Assembly (NCBI RefSeq): GCF_003286085.1
Contig: NW_020825289.1
Span: 6,634,001 to 6,698,000, forward strand
DNA: 64,000 nucleotides
DNA from: Drosophila persimilis
Taxonomy: Eukaryota > Arthropoda > Insecta > Diptera > Drosophilidae
Direction: 5' to 3'
Shown here: piece by piece, positions 36,314 through 50,404 of the stretch
Layout of the letters: every line of letters begins with the position of its first letter
Position numbering within the stretch: position 1 is the first letter of the stretch
Notes under the pieces: generated by a model
Database searches by the model: none
The model's input: only the letters and a program-made list of their open reading frames with translations
What the model was told of the DNA's origin: nothing
Position numbers and translations under genes: made by a program

Positions 36314-39300
36314 CGCTTTTCCCCCCAGTTCGGCTTCATTGCGTAATTGTGGCCAAGGAACAATGGCAGCTCGCAGATATTTAAAATGAACCAAAAAATA
36401 AATGAAGAACAGAACTGGGAATAAAAAGTAAAGTAAAAATTAAAGCCCGCAAAATGCAAATGTGCGGTGGCGTCTATGGTAAGATTGGGTGGCTTGGGGT
36501 TTGGGGCTGAGATGGGAAATTGGCTCAGCGAAGCGTTTGTGCAAATTATGGTTTAACACCTCATTGAACCCGGTCCGCGCGGTTCTGGTGCGGGGGAGGA
36601 AGAGCATAAAGAGCGCCCCGGGAGGAGCGATGCGATGCTATGCGATACGAAGCGAAGCTGCGAAAATTTGAATTTGAATATAAAATTCATATTCAAATGA
36701 GTTTTCAAAGACTTTGTGTGTGTTTTTGTGTGTGTGGGTGATGCGCCAAACGGGGAATAGAGTTAATTATATATAAATTATGGCTTATTGTTTCCATTTC
36801 GGCCTTAACCAAAATATGCAAATTGGCCGGCACAAAGCGCAATTTAATTGCAGAAAGAGAGACAGGAGAGCCACGCACTTTAACGAGCGCGCGTCGGCCA
36901 GAGTAGATCAAAGCAGTGGAAAGCAGTATATATAGAGGGAAGCAGTGAGATTAGATGGGATTCAAAGGTGGGAAAAGCAGTGCTTCATTTATTACAGGAT
37001 GATAAAAGCAGTGAGAAGCGATGAAGCAGATCAGTTGTGCTATAGGAAAGCAGTATTATGTGAAGTAGCTGTACAAATCTTATTTTCAAATCAAGCAGGA
37101 GAATGCGCTAACCGCCTAAAGCATTTCAAGGCTAAGTCAAAGCAATTGAAACCGCTACTTGTACTTCCGGCAAGCGGTGCTTCGCACATCAAAGGATTTA
37201 AAGCAGCGGCCATGCCGTGAGCCTCATTACTCACTTTCACAATAATTGTTTGCGGCTGCTGTGCATATGTAAAACCTAATTACAACTAATTAGTATTTGC
37301 ACAAGTGACAACCTTTGACCCAATGCAAACACATATTCGACAGCAGCAGCGTGTGTGTGTGTGTGTGGGTGTTGCGGTCACCAGTCAACAAGCCAAACAA
37401 AACAGAGCGTTAACGGAAGCAGTAGGCGGCCAGGGCCAAATGCAAATAAACAAAACGCTTTGATTAGAAAATTTCATTACACCAAATCGAACATTTGCCA
37501 TTGGCACACACACACACCCACCCACAGACACGCACACACACACACACACACACTAACACAAACGCAAATACAATCAGTGCCAATGCAAACAAATAAATGC
37601 ACAAAGGGGCAACGCATGATGCAGCAGCAGCTGCTGTTGCTGCCCCAAAATGTATCAGTTCATTAAAATGCCAATGCTCCATGCAGCACCCCTCTCTCTC
37701 TCTCTCCCTCTCCCACTCTCTCTCTCTCTCTCTCACTCTTGTGGGTGCTGCTCTCTCCTCTGCTCTGCTCCGAAAAACGCAATTTAATAACGACTGCAAA
37801 TGAGCAACGCATATGCAAGTCTCCATCATTGGGTCCGACTGTGCCTCAATGTGTATCCCAGGCCCTCCTCCTCCATCCTGGTGTCCTGTGTTTGTGTCAA
37901 ATTGTATGGCCCAAAGGGGCATACGCACTGAAATCGACAGACACGCACTGCGTTGCACTTGTTGTATTTGCTAAGGCCTCGGTCCAAAATCCGATTCAAT
38001 TTGTGATGCACTACAGTGCGCACTCGATAGAACGAAACGATGCCCTCATCTGCATATAGAAAAAGCTGTGAGGCCTGTGTTTTGGCCTAGGAACATTTTT
38101 AAGAACTCGCTGTTCACTTTATCGGGTTAGCGGGGGCTAGGAAAAGTCAATTTATTAATGCACCCACACACGGACAGCTCAGAGGAACCGAACTGGGAGA
38201 TGAGCATGCATCTGGATAGGCAGAGGAAAAAGCATAGGAAGATGCAGGCTGAGGATTTGACTTTAGATAATTCCCAAGCAAACACAAGGGAACGAGGGAT
38301 TTCGGGACGTTAAAGGGAACGGATTTATGGGAATAGGGAATGAATCGCAGCAGAGGAGCCCCGAATGTCTCTTGAGAGACTATTCAGATGGAAAACCAAG
38401 CACGGACTTAGATGAATGTGTTTCGACTTGAATTGAATATTTCATGAAGCGGCAAAGTGGCCGCAAATATTTCAACACTCGATTAAAATTGTATCCCAAG
38501 TAATTGCAGCACATTTAAAAGCTCTCTCTATCTCTCTCTCCCTTTCTGTGGCTGTCTCCCTCTTTGGTATTCGCATATAATGCGTTTTTGTGGTAATGGT
38601 AGCAAATTAAGCGGAAATTACATGCCCAGCGATACCGATACTCTCCCCGCCGCACGTGCGGCATGCAGAAGGCAGCACGGCTCTGCTCTGCATCGATTCA
38701 TATATAATTTTTCCTGTAATTTCATTAAGAAATGTACGCAAATTGCACATTAAATGCTATAAATATTGATAAACGAATGCGGCTACGGGATTCCAAAAGG
38801 GAGCAGCCCCAATGAATAAATAAGCAATCGCAGAACAATCTGTCCATGATTTCGATAGTGCAACATAATTGATCGTTTGATTTGCTTGAAATTATGCTTC
38901 CAAACAGCTTGGAAATTCATATAGATCATTTCTGCAATGCTTGTCTCCGAATCGACTGGGTTACACTGCTTACCTTCGCCTCCACGTACATATACTGCAC
39001 TGCTTGACGCTGGCCCGTTGCACCAGAGCCTTGTGAAGCCTTGAAAGCCTTGAGTGCTGCCGAAAGAAGCGGAATCTAAGAATCAGAAGCAGCTCACAAA
39101 TTGTGTTAAATGTAATCGTTTGACCGTTCTATTCAAAGGTCAGTGGATGCCAGTAAATCTTGTGTTGCCCGTGGCCTTCCATCGCAGAACCGACCGATGT
39201 GCGGGTGCCTGGCTAAAAGCTTAAGATAAAGGACACATTCGGCACATTCTCCTGTTTAATTTCCCTGTTCGGGCCAGCCGCTGAGGAATAACCTTAACTT

Positions 39301-39394
39301 TAACATTATTATTGTATGAGCAGAGAGAGCCGCCTATGTTGTAAAGCGTTGACTTTCTGCAGAGCTGCTGCGCTCTCCCGCTAAAGGGGCTCTC

Positions 39395-39456
39395 TGCCGC
39401 CGCCACTTCGGCAATTACTTTGATCTGCTGCCGCCACTTCGGCAATCACTTTGATC
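39395..39456. repeat. 31-bp tandem duplication
   Basis: Two adjacent copies (39395-39425 and 39426-39456) share GCCGCCACTTCGGCAAT and ACTTTGATC, and differ at only two positions. Confidence 0.9.
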
Positions 39457-42400
39457 TAACGCCGTCGTCTATAGTTTAGTTCTATGCTAACCCCTCTGCG
39501 CATTGGTTGCATATCAATCTCGCATAAAGTTTATCTGGCAATAGCAAGCAATCGGCTTCCGCTAAGCCACCAAGATTAAATACGAATTATAAAGTTTAAC
39601 CCAAAATCTCTTTTCATTTTTGAAACACATAGGTGCCAAAAAAGCTTGGCATCTCAAACATTCCCTTTTAAACCATTTAAACAACCTGCTTTAATGATTC
39701 GATGCAACAATCACTTTTTATTGGCCTGCTCAAAGTGGCACAACCAATAACACAAGTACACGGATGAGACATTTGAGCCCATTCAATAATATTGCCAATA
39801 AATCGGTAAAATCCAAGTGCCTTCTCTGCCACAGCCACTTGTGTCTGTTCTTGTGTTGCATGCAACTAATTTAAGGTAATCCCCAAGTTACCTCAACTAC
39901 AAACCGTTCAAGCTTTAAATGCTTGTTGGAATCATTTAACACGGCTCGCAGAGTCTATGGGTGTATAAATGTGGAGGATTTTGCATAGCAAAGCACATTG
40001 GTATTTTTACAACTATTTGGCATTCTTGCCGGCAGCAGCAGCAGGGGGCAGCAGGGGGAAGCAGGGGGCAGTAAGGGGCAGCGGAGGCAGGAGACTGCCG
40101 GACCGAGGAGCAGTAGATAACGCCCTCCTTTTTCAACACTTTGCAAAAAGTTTAAATATAAATTAAAAAGTTTTCCCATTTTTTGTTGTTGCAGCGTTAC
40201 TGTTATTGTTGTTGCTTTTATTTGGTATGTATTTTATGTTCATGCAAAGTGAAAAGTTTTTGCCGGACGACATCGAACGCCGAGCCAAAGACGCGGGGGC
40301 GGGGTGCCGCTCTCTTTGAGAGGCTGCTGCGCTTAATGCCGCGCAACTGTTTAGGCCATTTAATCCCTTACCAATTTCCGCTTTCAAATCTCTTTTTTAT
40401 GGCTCCCCCCCTAGCGCACTGGAGAGGTGGAGCGTGGTGGAGCTCCACTTATTAGGATGACCAACAATTCTATGCAATTCTTAGGAATGCCATCCGTCCA
40501 TTCGTCTTTTCGTACGCTTCTGGTATTTGCAATAGATTATTGCTGTCAGATGAAGTTGTCCTTTGGCAAAATTAATTGCATCCCTTTTTGGCCCAAAAAG
40601 GGCAGAGGGAGAGAGAGGCAAAGGAAAGGTTAGAAACTTGTGGTCCGATGACCACAGGCAGACTCTTGGAGCAGGAGGTTGTGGATGCCATTGTTGTAAT
40701 ATTTTTGTTTGTAAAATGTGGTCAAACTTTGGGCTGCCATAAAGGCGCAAACATCTGTGTATGTGTGTGTGTGTGTGCGAGTGTATTTGCAGCAAGGCAA
40801 GCCGCAAACATCTGACTGTAATGCAAACGCATTTGCTGCGTGCAATGCTCAAAGCCCCAAGCCCGAGCCTCTGCCTTGCCCCCAAAAATGTTGACCATTC
40901 CACCGCCCCCAGGCACAAGTACCTCATATGTATATACATGCCCCCGTTTGGGGCACTATGTTGGAACATGAAAGGCAATGCTTTGGGACTGCCTTGCGGC
41001 TTGCTTGTGGCACTCAACGTTTTCTGTGCCGCTCGCTTCTCGAGGCGCAGGCAAAAATCAGAGCGAAACCCCTTCCCGTTCGGAGGAGACACGATTGTGG
41101 TCAAAATACTAGTGGTGCGCCATGGCCCATGGAAGGTAAAGTCTTGGGCGGAGAGAGAGGCAGTCTAGAAAAGTAAGGAACAAATGCTATATCCTTAATC
41201 GGCATTTGAAGGATTGCTCAAAGGGCTGTAACATTCGTTTATCCATAGATTTTCTAAATTATACCTTAAACGACGCCCAATTTATGTGCCTATACGAAAA
41301 AATACAAAGCAATAAATACACAAATAAATAAAGACTTCAAAGTCGAACTTTCTGGAAAAATATCGCAAAAAATGCGCAAACAATAAAATAAAGCCAGTCG
41401 TAAGATACTTAAGTTTTGTGGGGAAAAAGAAGCACTCTGAAAAAAAACAGTAGAAAAAATAGAAAACATTAAAAAAAATGTTGTAAAATAAACTAAACAT
41501 AAAAAAATTTTTAAAAATTACTACAAAATTGTAAAGTCTTAAATATATATAAAAAAACTGGGTTATGCGCGGTGCCATTCATTATTTCATTCAATATTCG
41601 TTTCTTATAGCATATTAGGGATATTAAGTACAATTTCTGCTATTTTGTTGGCCTCTGCTGTGGCTCCTATTTGCGTTGGCGTTTGAGTGTGCACTAAATG
41701 TAATCTTTGACTGCGGCCATATATCTCTCCCTCTGCCCGGTCCTGTCGCCTTTGCAGCGGCTTACTTTGGGCCCCTGCCCGTGTCCTGAGCCGAAAAATG
41801 TGGTTTTGAGAAAAGGAAATTAAGTTCAATAAAAAGGAGCATTCGTAATTTATTGGGGTTTCGCTTGGACCCGGGCACACTCCATCTCCAGACCAGATTA
41901 AAATGTGGCGTACAGAAAAGTTATCATTTCGACGGCTTTCGGGAGTGCGGGAGTAATATGCAATTTCATTAAGCTGCAAGAAAAGTTTAGCTGCTGCCGG
42001 GTACGGAATCGTGTCAAGTGGAGTGACGCTCTATGCATTCATTCATTCGTTCATTCATTTACTGCTCATTCATTTTGCATTCGCATAATTGCATTTCTTG
42101 GACAATTAATTTCCTTTTCTATTGCCCATTTCGTTGTTATTTAATTGCAAATTACTTCCCCTCTTGTGCAGAGAGAGAGAGTGAGAGAGAGAGAGAGAGG
42201 GGGAGATGGAGAGGGTCTTCTGGCCGTATTTGTAGACGTAATTGTAGCTTCATTTGTGCCGTTTGCTTGGACACGCAAGCGGCATGCCTCTTCTTCTAGT
42301 TTTTGCAACCAAATTACAAAACTTTCACGCAGCAGTAAATTCTAGAAAATTGCATGTGAGCTGCAGCTGCAACTGCAACTGCAACTTTCGGTGGCCACAC

Positions 42401-45400
42401 GGAAAATTTATTATTAAAATTCACTTCACTCCCCACACTTTCCTGCCCGAAGACGATGAAAAGCCACTTGAGCATAACATTGAATCTCATTTGACAATTC
42501 TCTGGCTTTATTTGCTTTTTCTTGCTGGATACCCAGGATACCCTCTTTTGATCGAGTATGATCGAGGTTTGAACGGGAGGTTGTAGAGAAAAATGTACTT
42601 TTCATGGAATCAATGGGTCCGTAAGGGCATCAAGAGTGGCTCTTTCTTTCTCGTTCGCTTTGTCTTTTGCATAATTCCAAAGCAAAGTAACTCCAACGAA
42701 GTGGAACGAAGCGGGGGTGGGGGAGTGTGGCGTGTCCGGAGTCGTCGTCCGTCGCTGGTCAGCTGTGTGACACGAATCAAACAAAAGCGTCAACTTTGCA
42801 CAGAGCAAATGAAAAGCGGAAAAGGCAGTGAGTGTCTCCTCGGGTACAGGGGGGGAGGGGGGGACGGCGGGACGGGGAGAGATGTGGGTGCGGTGCTTAC
42901 ATTTCCAACAAAGTAGAAAATCCGTAAGAATAACACAAAATTCTCTGCTCTTTCACTCGTTTTGTCGTCCTGTTCTCCCTGTGTCCTCTGCTTCGATTAT
43001 CCTGCGATGTCTTTCGGGTGATTGTGGCACCTGCAAAAGTGTACATAGCAGGGAGTGAGGGCGGGCATGTGGCACAGACAAAGTAAACGCCCCAAGCTGC
43101 CTCCACACCGGATCCTGGTGCTGCTGGTGCTGCTGGTGCCGCTGCTTCATCAGTGGCAATTGTTTAGCTGCGCTTTTTTTTTGTCTTTTGTTGGCCATTC
43201 CATTGGATTCATTTGAAATTTATGCAAATTAAGTGTGCAACGAAAAACGGGGCCATGCTGCAGTTGCAGTTGCATAATCCCTCCCCTCGAAGCGAAAAAA
43301 GGATTTACACTTTTGCTTTTCCCAGATAATTATCTTAATTGCAATTTTCGTAGCTTCCTCCCGGGGCTGTCGCGGCGCTGGCCGAAAATTTACAATTTAA
43401 TTAAAGCCGAACAAACCAATTAGTCTTCTTCCGCCAGGCGATTACTGTGTGCACTCACTGTACCAGTGTACCACTGTACATACAGACGAACGAGTGTTAG
43501 CATAACAAATTAAATGGCAATTAATTTGGCAAACGTTTTCCAAACATTAATAAATGCACGGCCTGGGCTCCATTCATTATTTCATTCGAGTACCTGCAAA
43601 GTTGCCCCTGTCCCTGCCCCTGCCCCTGTCCCTACCCCTGCCCCTGCCCCTGCTACCACTGCTGCTGCATCATTTTTCAAGCGGAGGCAAATGAAAGCAC
43701 TTAATCTTGCTCCCTGAACTTTGCCACAAAACTCAACTCGAAACTAAACTCGAACCTCGTCTCTCTCTGGCTCTGCACTCTTGTAATTTTAATCAATTCA
43801 TCTTAATTTCGTTTGAAGTGCACATTAACCTAATGGACAGACAGACCTCCGAGGAGCTGGAGCAGGACCCTACACACCTCCATGGGGCGAGAAGGCTGAG
43901 GTCCTATTAAAATGTTATCTTCCACTTTCCGTAGCCGGAGTTGGACGGAAACTGCTGGATGAAATATAAATACCTCTCTCTCTCTCTCTCTGGTGGAGCC
44001 TTGACCATGTCTGTGGTCTATTCGGGGGCGGGGCTTGGCGCTAGGGTGGGGTCGAAGGTGATGCTTCATTTTCACAATTCCCATTTATCTTGTTTAGTCG
44101 AGTAGACGCCTCAAGGCGACTCGTTGGGCAGCGGCAGTGCCTTTCAAGATGTACAAATGATGTACATACATCCCAAGCGAGACTATCTCTGCCTCTCTCT
44201 GCTGTAGCAGATGCATGAAGAGTACATATATCATTATTATAGATTAAATCTTTAGAACCGTATGTTCGATTGTTTTTTTCTTTGCCGAAATTGAGGCTAC
44301 CAAAATATCAAAAAACGTAAAAGGAAAAACAGGAAAAAGCTGCCATCTCTTCAACAAAAGTAAGTTTTTGGTAAAACTGGATCAGAATCCCCCTTTAGCG
44401 AAGTACTAGGATTACCTGTTGGGTGTCCAACTCTTTCAGTCGCCTTTTCCCCAGTAATGAGGACACTGCTCCTTGGCTTTCGCCAACTTGCTGAAATATA
44501 TCCCTAATTCGGCTTCCGATACGGTATTGGGGAATATGGAAATTGCGGATGCATTTGTAAGCAATAACAAATCATTTTTTGATTAACTCATGCGTGTCAA
44601 TTTGACGTAAATCAAATATTTTCCCAGCACACACACACATTCGTACAGTGAGTGCTACACACACACACACACAGACAGAGAGACAGACAGACAGATGCTA
44701 AAAGAAAAGTGGGGGAAACCCCGCTGCCAGGCATGCCAGGGAAATTGCAGTCAACAACTAAAGAAGCATTTCTCAGCCTTCTCTTTGCGAGTATTTGCCA
44801 TTCGTCTGGCAGTCTTTCCTGGGTCGCCGGAGCTCCTCTCAAAGATGCAGGCAAATGCAAATGCAGCATAAACAAAATTCAGCATACTTACGATGTATTC
44901 GTAGAGGGAAAAACGTATTTTTCCGCTTCATTGGAATAAAAAATATACATTTTTGTGCTGAGCAGAGAGAATGCATGGAGGAAAGGATGCTGCAGCATTG
45001 ACAACGATTTCCTCAACGGCAGCAGATGTACATACATATGCATATTCCACTGGGAAACGATTAAGATGCCGGGGAGATGGCCTTAAAGGCCACGAATCCC
45101 TGGATTTCCGCCTAAGGTTGTGTTCCGTTTCCGATATTCGGGCGGGGATGTATCAAATTAAATATGCCCACTGATTAGATTGTGAAGACAACGGAAAGTG
45201 GCAGAAAGTTCGGGCCCAGAGCAAGCGACAGCAGCGCCAGAACAACGTCAAATCTAAATGAGGTTATAATTAAAAAAGTTTTCTTATTTGCCGGGGAGCC
45301 GTGGAGTCGTGGAGTCGTGGAGCCCTGGACGGGAGCTCCTTCTGCTGCCGCTGCAAATGAAGAAACAAGTAATTCGCCTAATAACGAGCTTATATAATTA

Positions 45401-48400
45401 GCTCATAAACAACAACACAGCACCAGAAGCAGTCCGGCAGCAGCAATTGCAGCCAAAAAAACACAACAACAAAACGAAAATAAAATCAAGGAAAAGCAAA
45501 AGAAAACCCAACGAACAGCAGCAGAGAAGCAGAGCAGCAGATAGAAAATTGTACAAGTCAAAACGTAATGAAAAAGTTCTGGCAGCGAAAAAAGTTTGAG
45601 GAAATTTTGAAGGTACACAAAAACTTGTCGGCTGCAATGGCCACACACAGCCAGGCAATCCTTGAGATACCATAGACATGTGGAAGGTGGAAGGTGTTTG
45701 GTAATTCCTACACCCTACCAACTGCCAACGAAATTATCAAATTGGAAATTGCATGGAAAATGCAGAAAAGAGAGTTCCAAAGGTAAGGAATAGTTGGACC
45801 CCATGAAAATCCATTGCCAAAAGTATTCGCTGATAATCGATTCTTGGTGCGTGGATTGGCGGTTGCCTGAAATGTGGTCATGTCCAGCCGCAGGTCCAGT
45901 AATTGGAACATAATTAACCACTTCATAGAGGGTCGTTACGGTCTCCTATATCCTGTGCCACTGGCTCTGGCCGTCTGATGAGCAGTCCGCTCCTGGCACC
46001 GCAGGCTGTGCTGTGTGCTGCGGCCGGCAACACTTCCGCTGACATTTCAATTACCTCCACCACTTAATAACAGGGTCGTGGACAGAGGGACAGAGTGTCC
46101 AGGCCGAACGAGAGGAAAGAACAATGGCATTTGGCATGTGTGACAGGCTGCGACCCGGCAGGGCGGACGGTTTGGGGCACGCCTCATGGAGACTAGCAAT
46201 TTTTTGATTAATGTGTCTGCTACAAATTACAAAAAACGACCAGAAAGGGGTTTCTGCCTGTTTTGGGGACAGACAGTACGTGTGCTACCGAATGCAAAAC
46301 TCATTCGCATCCGCATCCGCACTCGCCATCGCATCCGCCTCCTGCTGTGTGCGCGACGAAATGAATTCAACTTGGATACTAATGTGGCAACACCCGGAAA
46401 ACTACACAGATCTATGGCCATCTGACTGCCCAATTGCCTCACTGCCTGACTGCCACTTAGAAGACTACACTTAGAGAACTACATTTAGGCACAAACATGA
46501 TCTGCAATCTCCAAAGAAGATTGTATGCCTAAGAGGTTGATCTGCATTTAAGATCCTCTGTTTTCCTGCCTTGAGTTTTTTGCTGATCTTTTCACTTCTT
46601 TTTTCTTAGGATCCCCTCGGACTTTGACAGTATATTCTTGGTTTAAAAGGTTTTCCTCTTGATATGGAGAGTATTTTCTTGGTTTCAGAAGATTTACCCT
46701 TGACATCGAGTGTATTTCCTTGATCTAAGAAGTGTTTTCTTATGATTTTCTTCCACTCATTTTTGGTAGAGCGGCAGTCAAAATTTTAATTTTCTAATTA
46801 AATTCAAAGCCCAAAAGATGCTTTTTTGGGAAAAACAACAATATTTCGACTATGACTTTGGCGAAAAAGTTTAAAATTCAATTAAAAATTATGCGGGTGC
46901 CAAGTCGGAGACTGATTTCGGGGGCTACATGGGGGCGAGCTGTGGGCCATGTGGCCTAAGCCGGCAGACTGGTCCCACGAAAAGCTGAGGAGAGGGAACA
47001 TTAAAAAGACTCCGACTCGGGGTCTGTCTTCCTCCAGCTGCTGGCTCTGTGGCTCTACCCATTACTGTCTCTCCAGTAATTCTGAGCGAAATTTTACTAA
47101 AAATTACTGCCAAAGAAAATTTGCACATAATTTGATTAAAAAGTTACACGCATTTGCTGCTGTGGCGTCAACGTCAGCGTCTGCGTCAGCAGCAACTTTG
47201 TGGCAAAAATAAAAAACATATAATGGAAGACTGAAAAGTGGTGCGGCTGGTGCGGCTGTTGCGGCTGTTGCGGCATATGCAGCCGTGCAACATGGTACAG
47301 TGGCTGCTGGACTGAAGGTTATCTCGCGTGAGCTGCTTTGGGCTTTCAAAATCTAATAAATGTACCCACCAAAGAGCTTCCACTGTACCCACCTTTCCAC
47401 CACTCAATTCTGCATAAAATTGTTGAGTGGAGGGAGGAAAGTGCTGCGGCTTTAACGCTTGAAAACATGGGCTAAGAAAACTTTGAAAAATGATTTTCCT
47501 GAAAAGATCTGTGAGTGGCAGAGCCTACAACGGGGAACCCCTCCACCACCTTTGAGGGGAGAACCCTTTTCCAGGAACTGCCATTCGAGTGTCTGGATAT
47601 CTGAGCAAACACTCATCGGGGCGGGATCCAAGCGGATCCAATTCTGTCTGCTGCCAAAAAGTGGCAACTCTGGCCAGAAGGATCTGTCAGGAAAAGGGGA
47701 ACTCGCTCCGACACAAAAGGCAAGAAAAAACACTGCGAAAAAGTTGCTAACTTTTTTCTAGCTAATCAAATATTTGCAGCCGTCGAGGGCGTGGGGAGGG
47801 GTGGACGTGGAGGGGGAAGAGGGAAGAGGGATGTACCGATGACAGAAGGCATTCGTGCGAAGTCGAGTCGAGGACTCGGAATCCTTTTAGGCACGTGTGT
47901 GTGTGTGTGCAGAGTACCGTTAATATGACAGGAACACCATGCCCAAGCGTGCGTGTGTTTTCAAGTGTGCGTGTGTGTGTGTGTGTGCGACATGCAAAAT
48001 CTTGTTTGTCAAGTGCCACGTCAGAGGCGACGGCGACCCCCGAAAAATGAGTAACAAAAGTGGATGTGGATGCTGCCACTGTCGCCTGCCACAGACACAC
48101 ACACACACGGGCTGCTGTCAGCGTGTGTAGGGTTGAAGTGCGTTTTTTAATTGAAAATTATTACGGAAAAGTTGTAAATCCCTGGCATTAAGCGGGGGCG
48201 ACACCACTCCACACACACTCCACACACACTCCACACAAACTCCACACCCCTGCGATTATTAGAGGGCCAAAGGTGGTCGTCCGCATACTCCTGCAACGGA
48301 TTGATGTTGTTTAATTAAATTAAACCACGACGGCGCCATGTCTGTTCTCCAGCCCCTGACCCAACGCGGGCCCTGGCTCTGGCTCTGCTCTCTTTGTTGT

Positions 48401-49120
48401 GGCATAAAGGCGTTATTAATATGCTTATGTGCTGCCAGAACGGGTCATGTGGGGGTCAGAGAGAGAAAAACAGTCGTAGGGGGGGTTGCATTTCCCCACC
48501 AGGTGCTCAACATAATGCCACACATTAAATTTTAAGTGTCAATGGCGCCGCTTCTTTGTTGTGTCCTTCATTATGATAATGCTGCAAGCCATAAAAGCGC
48601 TCAACTTTTGGTATTTCTCGGCCCATAAAAGCGGGCAAACGGATTGAATCTTATCTGTATACCCGACATATCTCAAAGGAGGGAAAACCCCCATGTAGAG
48701 GACCACTACTATCCCCCTTGTGCCTTTTCCAGAGTCGTTTCAGTGGGGCTTTGTCCCCCGGAATGAATGTTACACACAATACACATATTGTATGCCCCTT
48801 TTATGCAGAATCTTAAGCTGTTTTATAATATCAGTGATGCCCAGAAAATAGTTTATTCAATAAGGAAATTTAAGCCAAAGTTTTTTGTGGATTATTCACC
48901 GATTACAAATTATTTATTCCCTCTGATAGCAACGACAAAAAATAATTGTTGAACAAAAGACAGTTGGAAAGACATCGATTCATTGGTCGTTGATCTTCTG
49001 GGTTGTGGAGACTTCGGCGGTGGTTTTCTCGTTTCATTTCTCAAGCAGCAGCCGCTGTTGATAGCCCCTCAACTATCAGCTGCCGGATGCTGTTGAAATG
49101 CTCTCCGAAGAGGGAACTAA

Positions 49121-49890
49121 CTATGAATCATCGCCTGCCTCGCAAACGAAATACAGCGTCACTGTACATCTGTTGTCGTTCATCAAGAAGTCACTATCGG
49201 ATCGAAGCTCTACACAATGTTCGTTATTTTCGTGGTTGTTGGGTTCCCCGGAGCCCCACTTGAGAAAAGGAGCCATGTTTCCCGTGGCCTGCGATCGAAA
49301 CACGCCCTCATTGGCCAAGTCGGATATGCCCAGCCAATAGTCCCGGCCTTTCGTAAGCTTTTCCTTAAGGCGGCTGAGCTCTTCCCCACTTTTCGGACTC
49401 GCCAGATGCCCCCCCTTCTGACGGCATATACTCGTGCCGGAGAACCAATTGACTACGTGATGCTGCTCGATGTAGAAGAACCTCGAGCCGATCTGCACAA
49501 AGCCATCGAGTTGCTTCACTTTCTTGCCCCCAGGGGCCTCTTTCGCTGCTTCGATTGTGGATAATTTCTCCTGGAGGAGTGCCACTTGGCCTTCCATCCT
49601 GTCCAGCCTGGCCGTGCCCTCCAGCTTGCTGGCGTCGCAGGCATTCCATCGCTCTTGATTGGCAGCAATGTGGTCCAGAATGGGCTTCAGAGCGTTAAAG
49701 CAATATCCACCGCACTGCTTTTCGGTTGTCTGAGTCGACAACGAGGCGTCCTCTGTCTAGAAGTAAGCTCCAGTTGAATCGAGAATGCCAGAACGTATCC
49801 AGAACCCCCACTCACCGAAACACTTGCCAAAGACACCTGCAGATACACAACAATCAACACGGAGACGATTAGAGACACGGACCTTGACAT
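49121..49890 (-). CDS. Secreted C-type lectin
   Basis: Exons 49890-49816 and 49756-49121 (59-nt GT/AG intron, phase 0) give 236 residues. Residues 1-23 are a signal peptide (core IVSVLIVVYL). A Cys-containing linker and short coiled coil (about 76-95) lead into one C-type lectin-like domain (about 117-231): FFYIEQHHVVNWFSGTSICR, YWLGIS, WGSGEPNN, NEHCVELR, MNDNRC and YFVCE. Cysteines 136, 206, 222 and 230 make the two standard disulphides. The EPN motif (196-198) with Glu and Asn-Asp ligands (WND appears as MND at 217-219) predicts calcium-dependent mannose-type binding. Many Drosophila lectins with this layout are haemolymph or male accessory-gland proteins. The real start is the ATG at 49890; upstream in-frame codons give no hydrophobic lead. 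The promoter is compact and canonical. Confidence 0.9.
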
Positions 49891-49959
49891 TCTGTTTGCT
49901 CGACCGCTCAAGGCAAACGTTTAGAATGAAATGACTTCACTCAAAAGTGCCTCCAGTAC

Positions 49960-49991
49960 AACTGATATCCATATCGCACATTTATTATATA
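49960..49991 (-). promoter_or_regulatory. TATA + Inr core promoter of the lectin gene
   Basis: On the minus strand TATATAAT (49991-49984) stands 28 bases before the A of TCAGTT (49965-49960), a consensus Drosophila initiator with TSS at 49963. The leader is then 73 nt to the ATG at 49890. Confidence 0.8.
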
Positions 49992-50163
49992 AATAAGAAC
50001 CCAGCAAACAAAACGAGTCAAAAGCGAGACTTGACCCGACAAAACGCTCGCATTCGGACCTGCCTATGATGGAAATATGATACTTGTGGCGTTCAATTTG
50101 AGGCAAAGAAAGTAGCACTTAAGATAGCTCGCAAATGAAATGTTTGCGAGACTTTTGCAGCGA

Positions 50164-50223
50164 GCGGAGTTTCCTCTGGCAAAACTATCGCTTGGGAGCT
50201 CGTTTTTCGAGCCTTTTGCGATA
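50164..50223. repeat. ~60-bp direct duplication, copy 1
   Basis: Shares GCGGA, TTTCCTCTGGCAAAACT and TCGCTTG, and ends TTTTGCGATA, with the copy at 50346-50404. The copy lies about 200 bases upstream of the lectin promoter. Confidence 0.85.
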
Positions 50224-50345
50224 TCGTTTCGAGCCTTTTGCGGTATCATTTGTCGACAGGTAGCCACAAGACCGAAAGCGCATTGCCGGAGCCACACGAA
50301 GGCTTGCTGCCATTTTACTGGCTTTGGACTGGCAGCGCAGTCGCA

Positions 50346-50404
50346 GCGGACTTTCCTCTGGCAAAACTGTCGCTTGTGAACTCGTTAGCGAGAGTTTTGC
50401 GATA
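50346..50404. repeat. ~60-bp direct duplication, copy 2
   Basis: The second copy of the 50164-50223 block, about 80% identical. The whole 49990-50440 interval repeats GCGAG followed within a few bases by TTTTGCG. Confidence 0.85.

Larger units (their letters stand above)
32594..49120. other. Long gene-poor stretch
   Basis: More than 16 kb without a gene I can support. It is rich in CA, GA and CTC tracts, and in AT-rich patches near 41280-41570. It looks like intergenic or large-intron DNA. One minus-strand exon-like segment at 38974-39056 is a finding. Confidence 0.45.

Noticed and set aside
44400..44580. Short minus-strand frame ending with a Gly-Asp and a stop
   Set aside because: No start codon and only weak splice signals; the frame is short enough to be chance.
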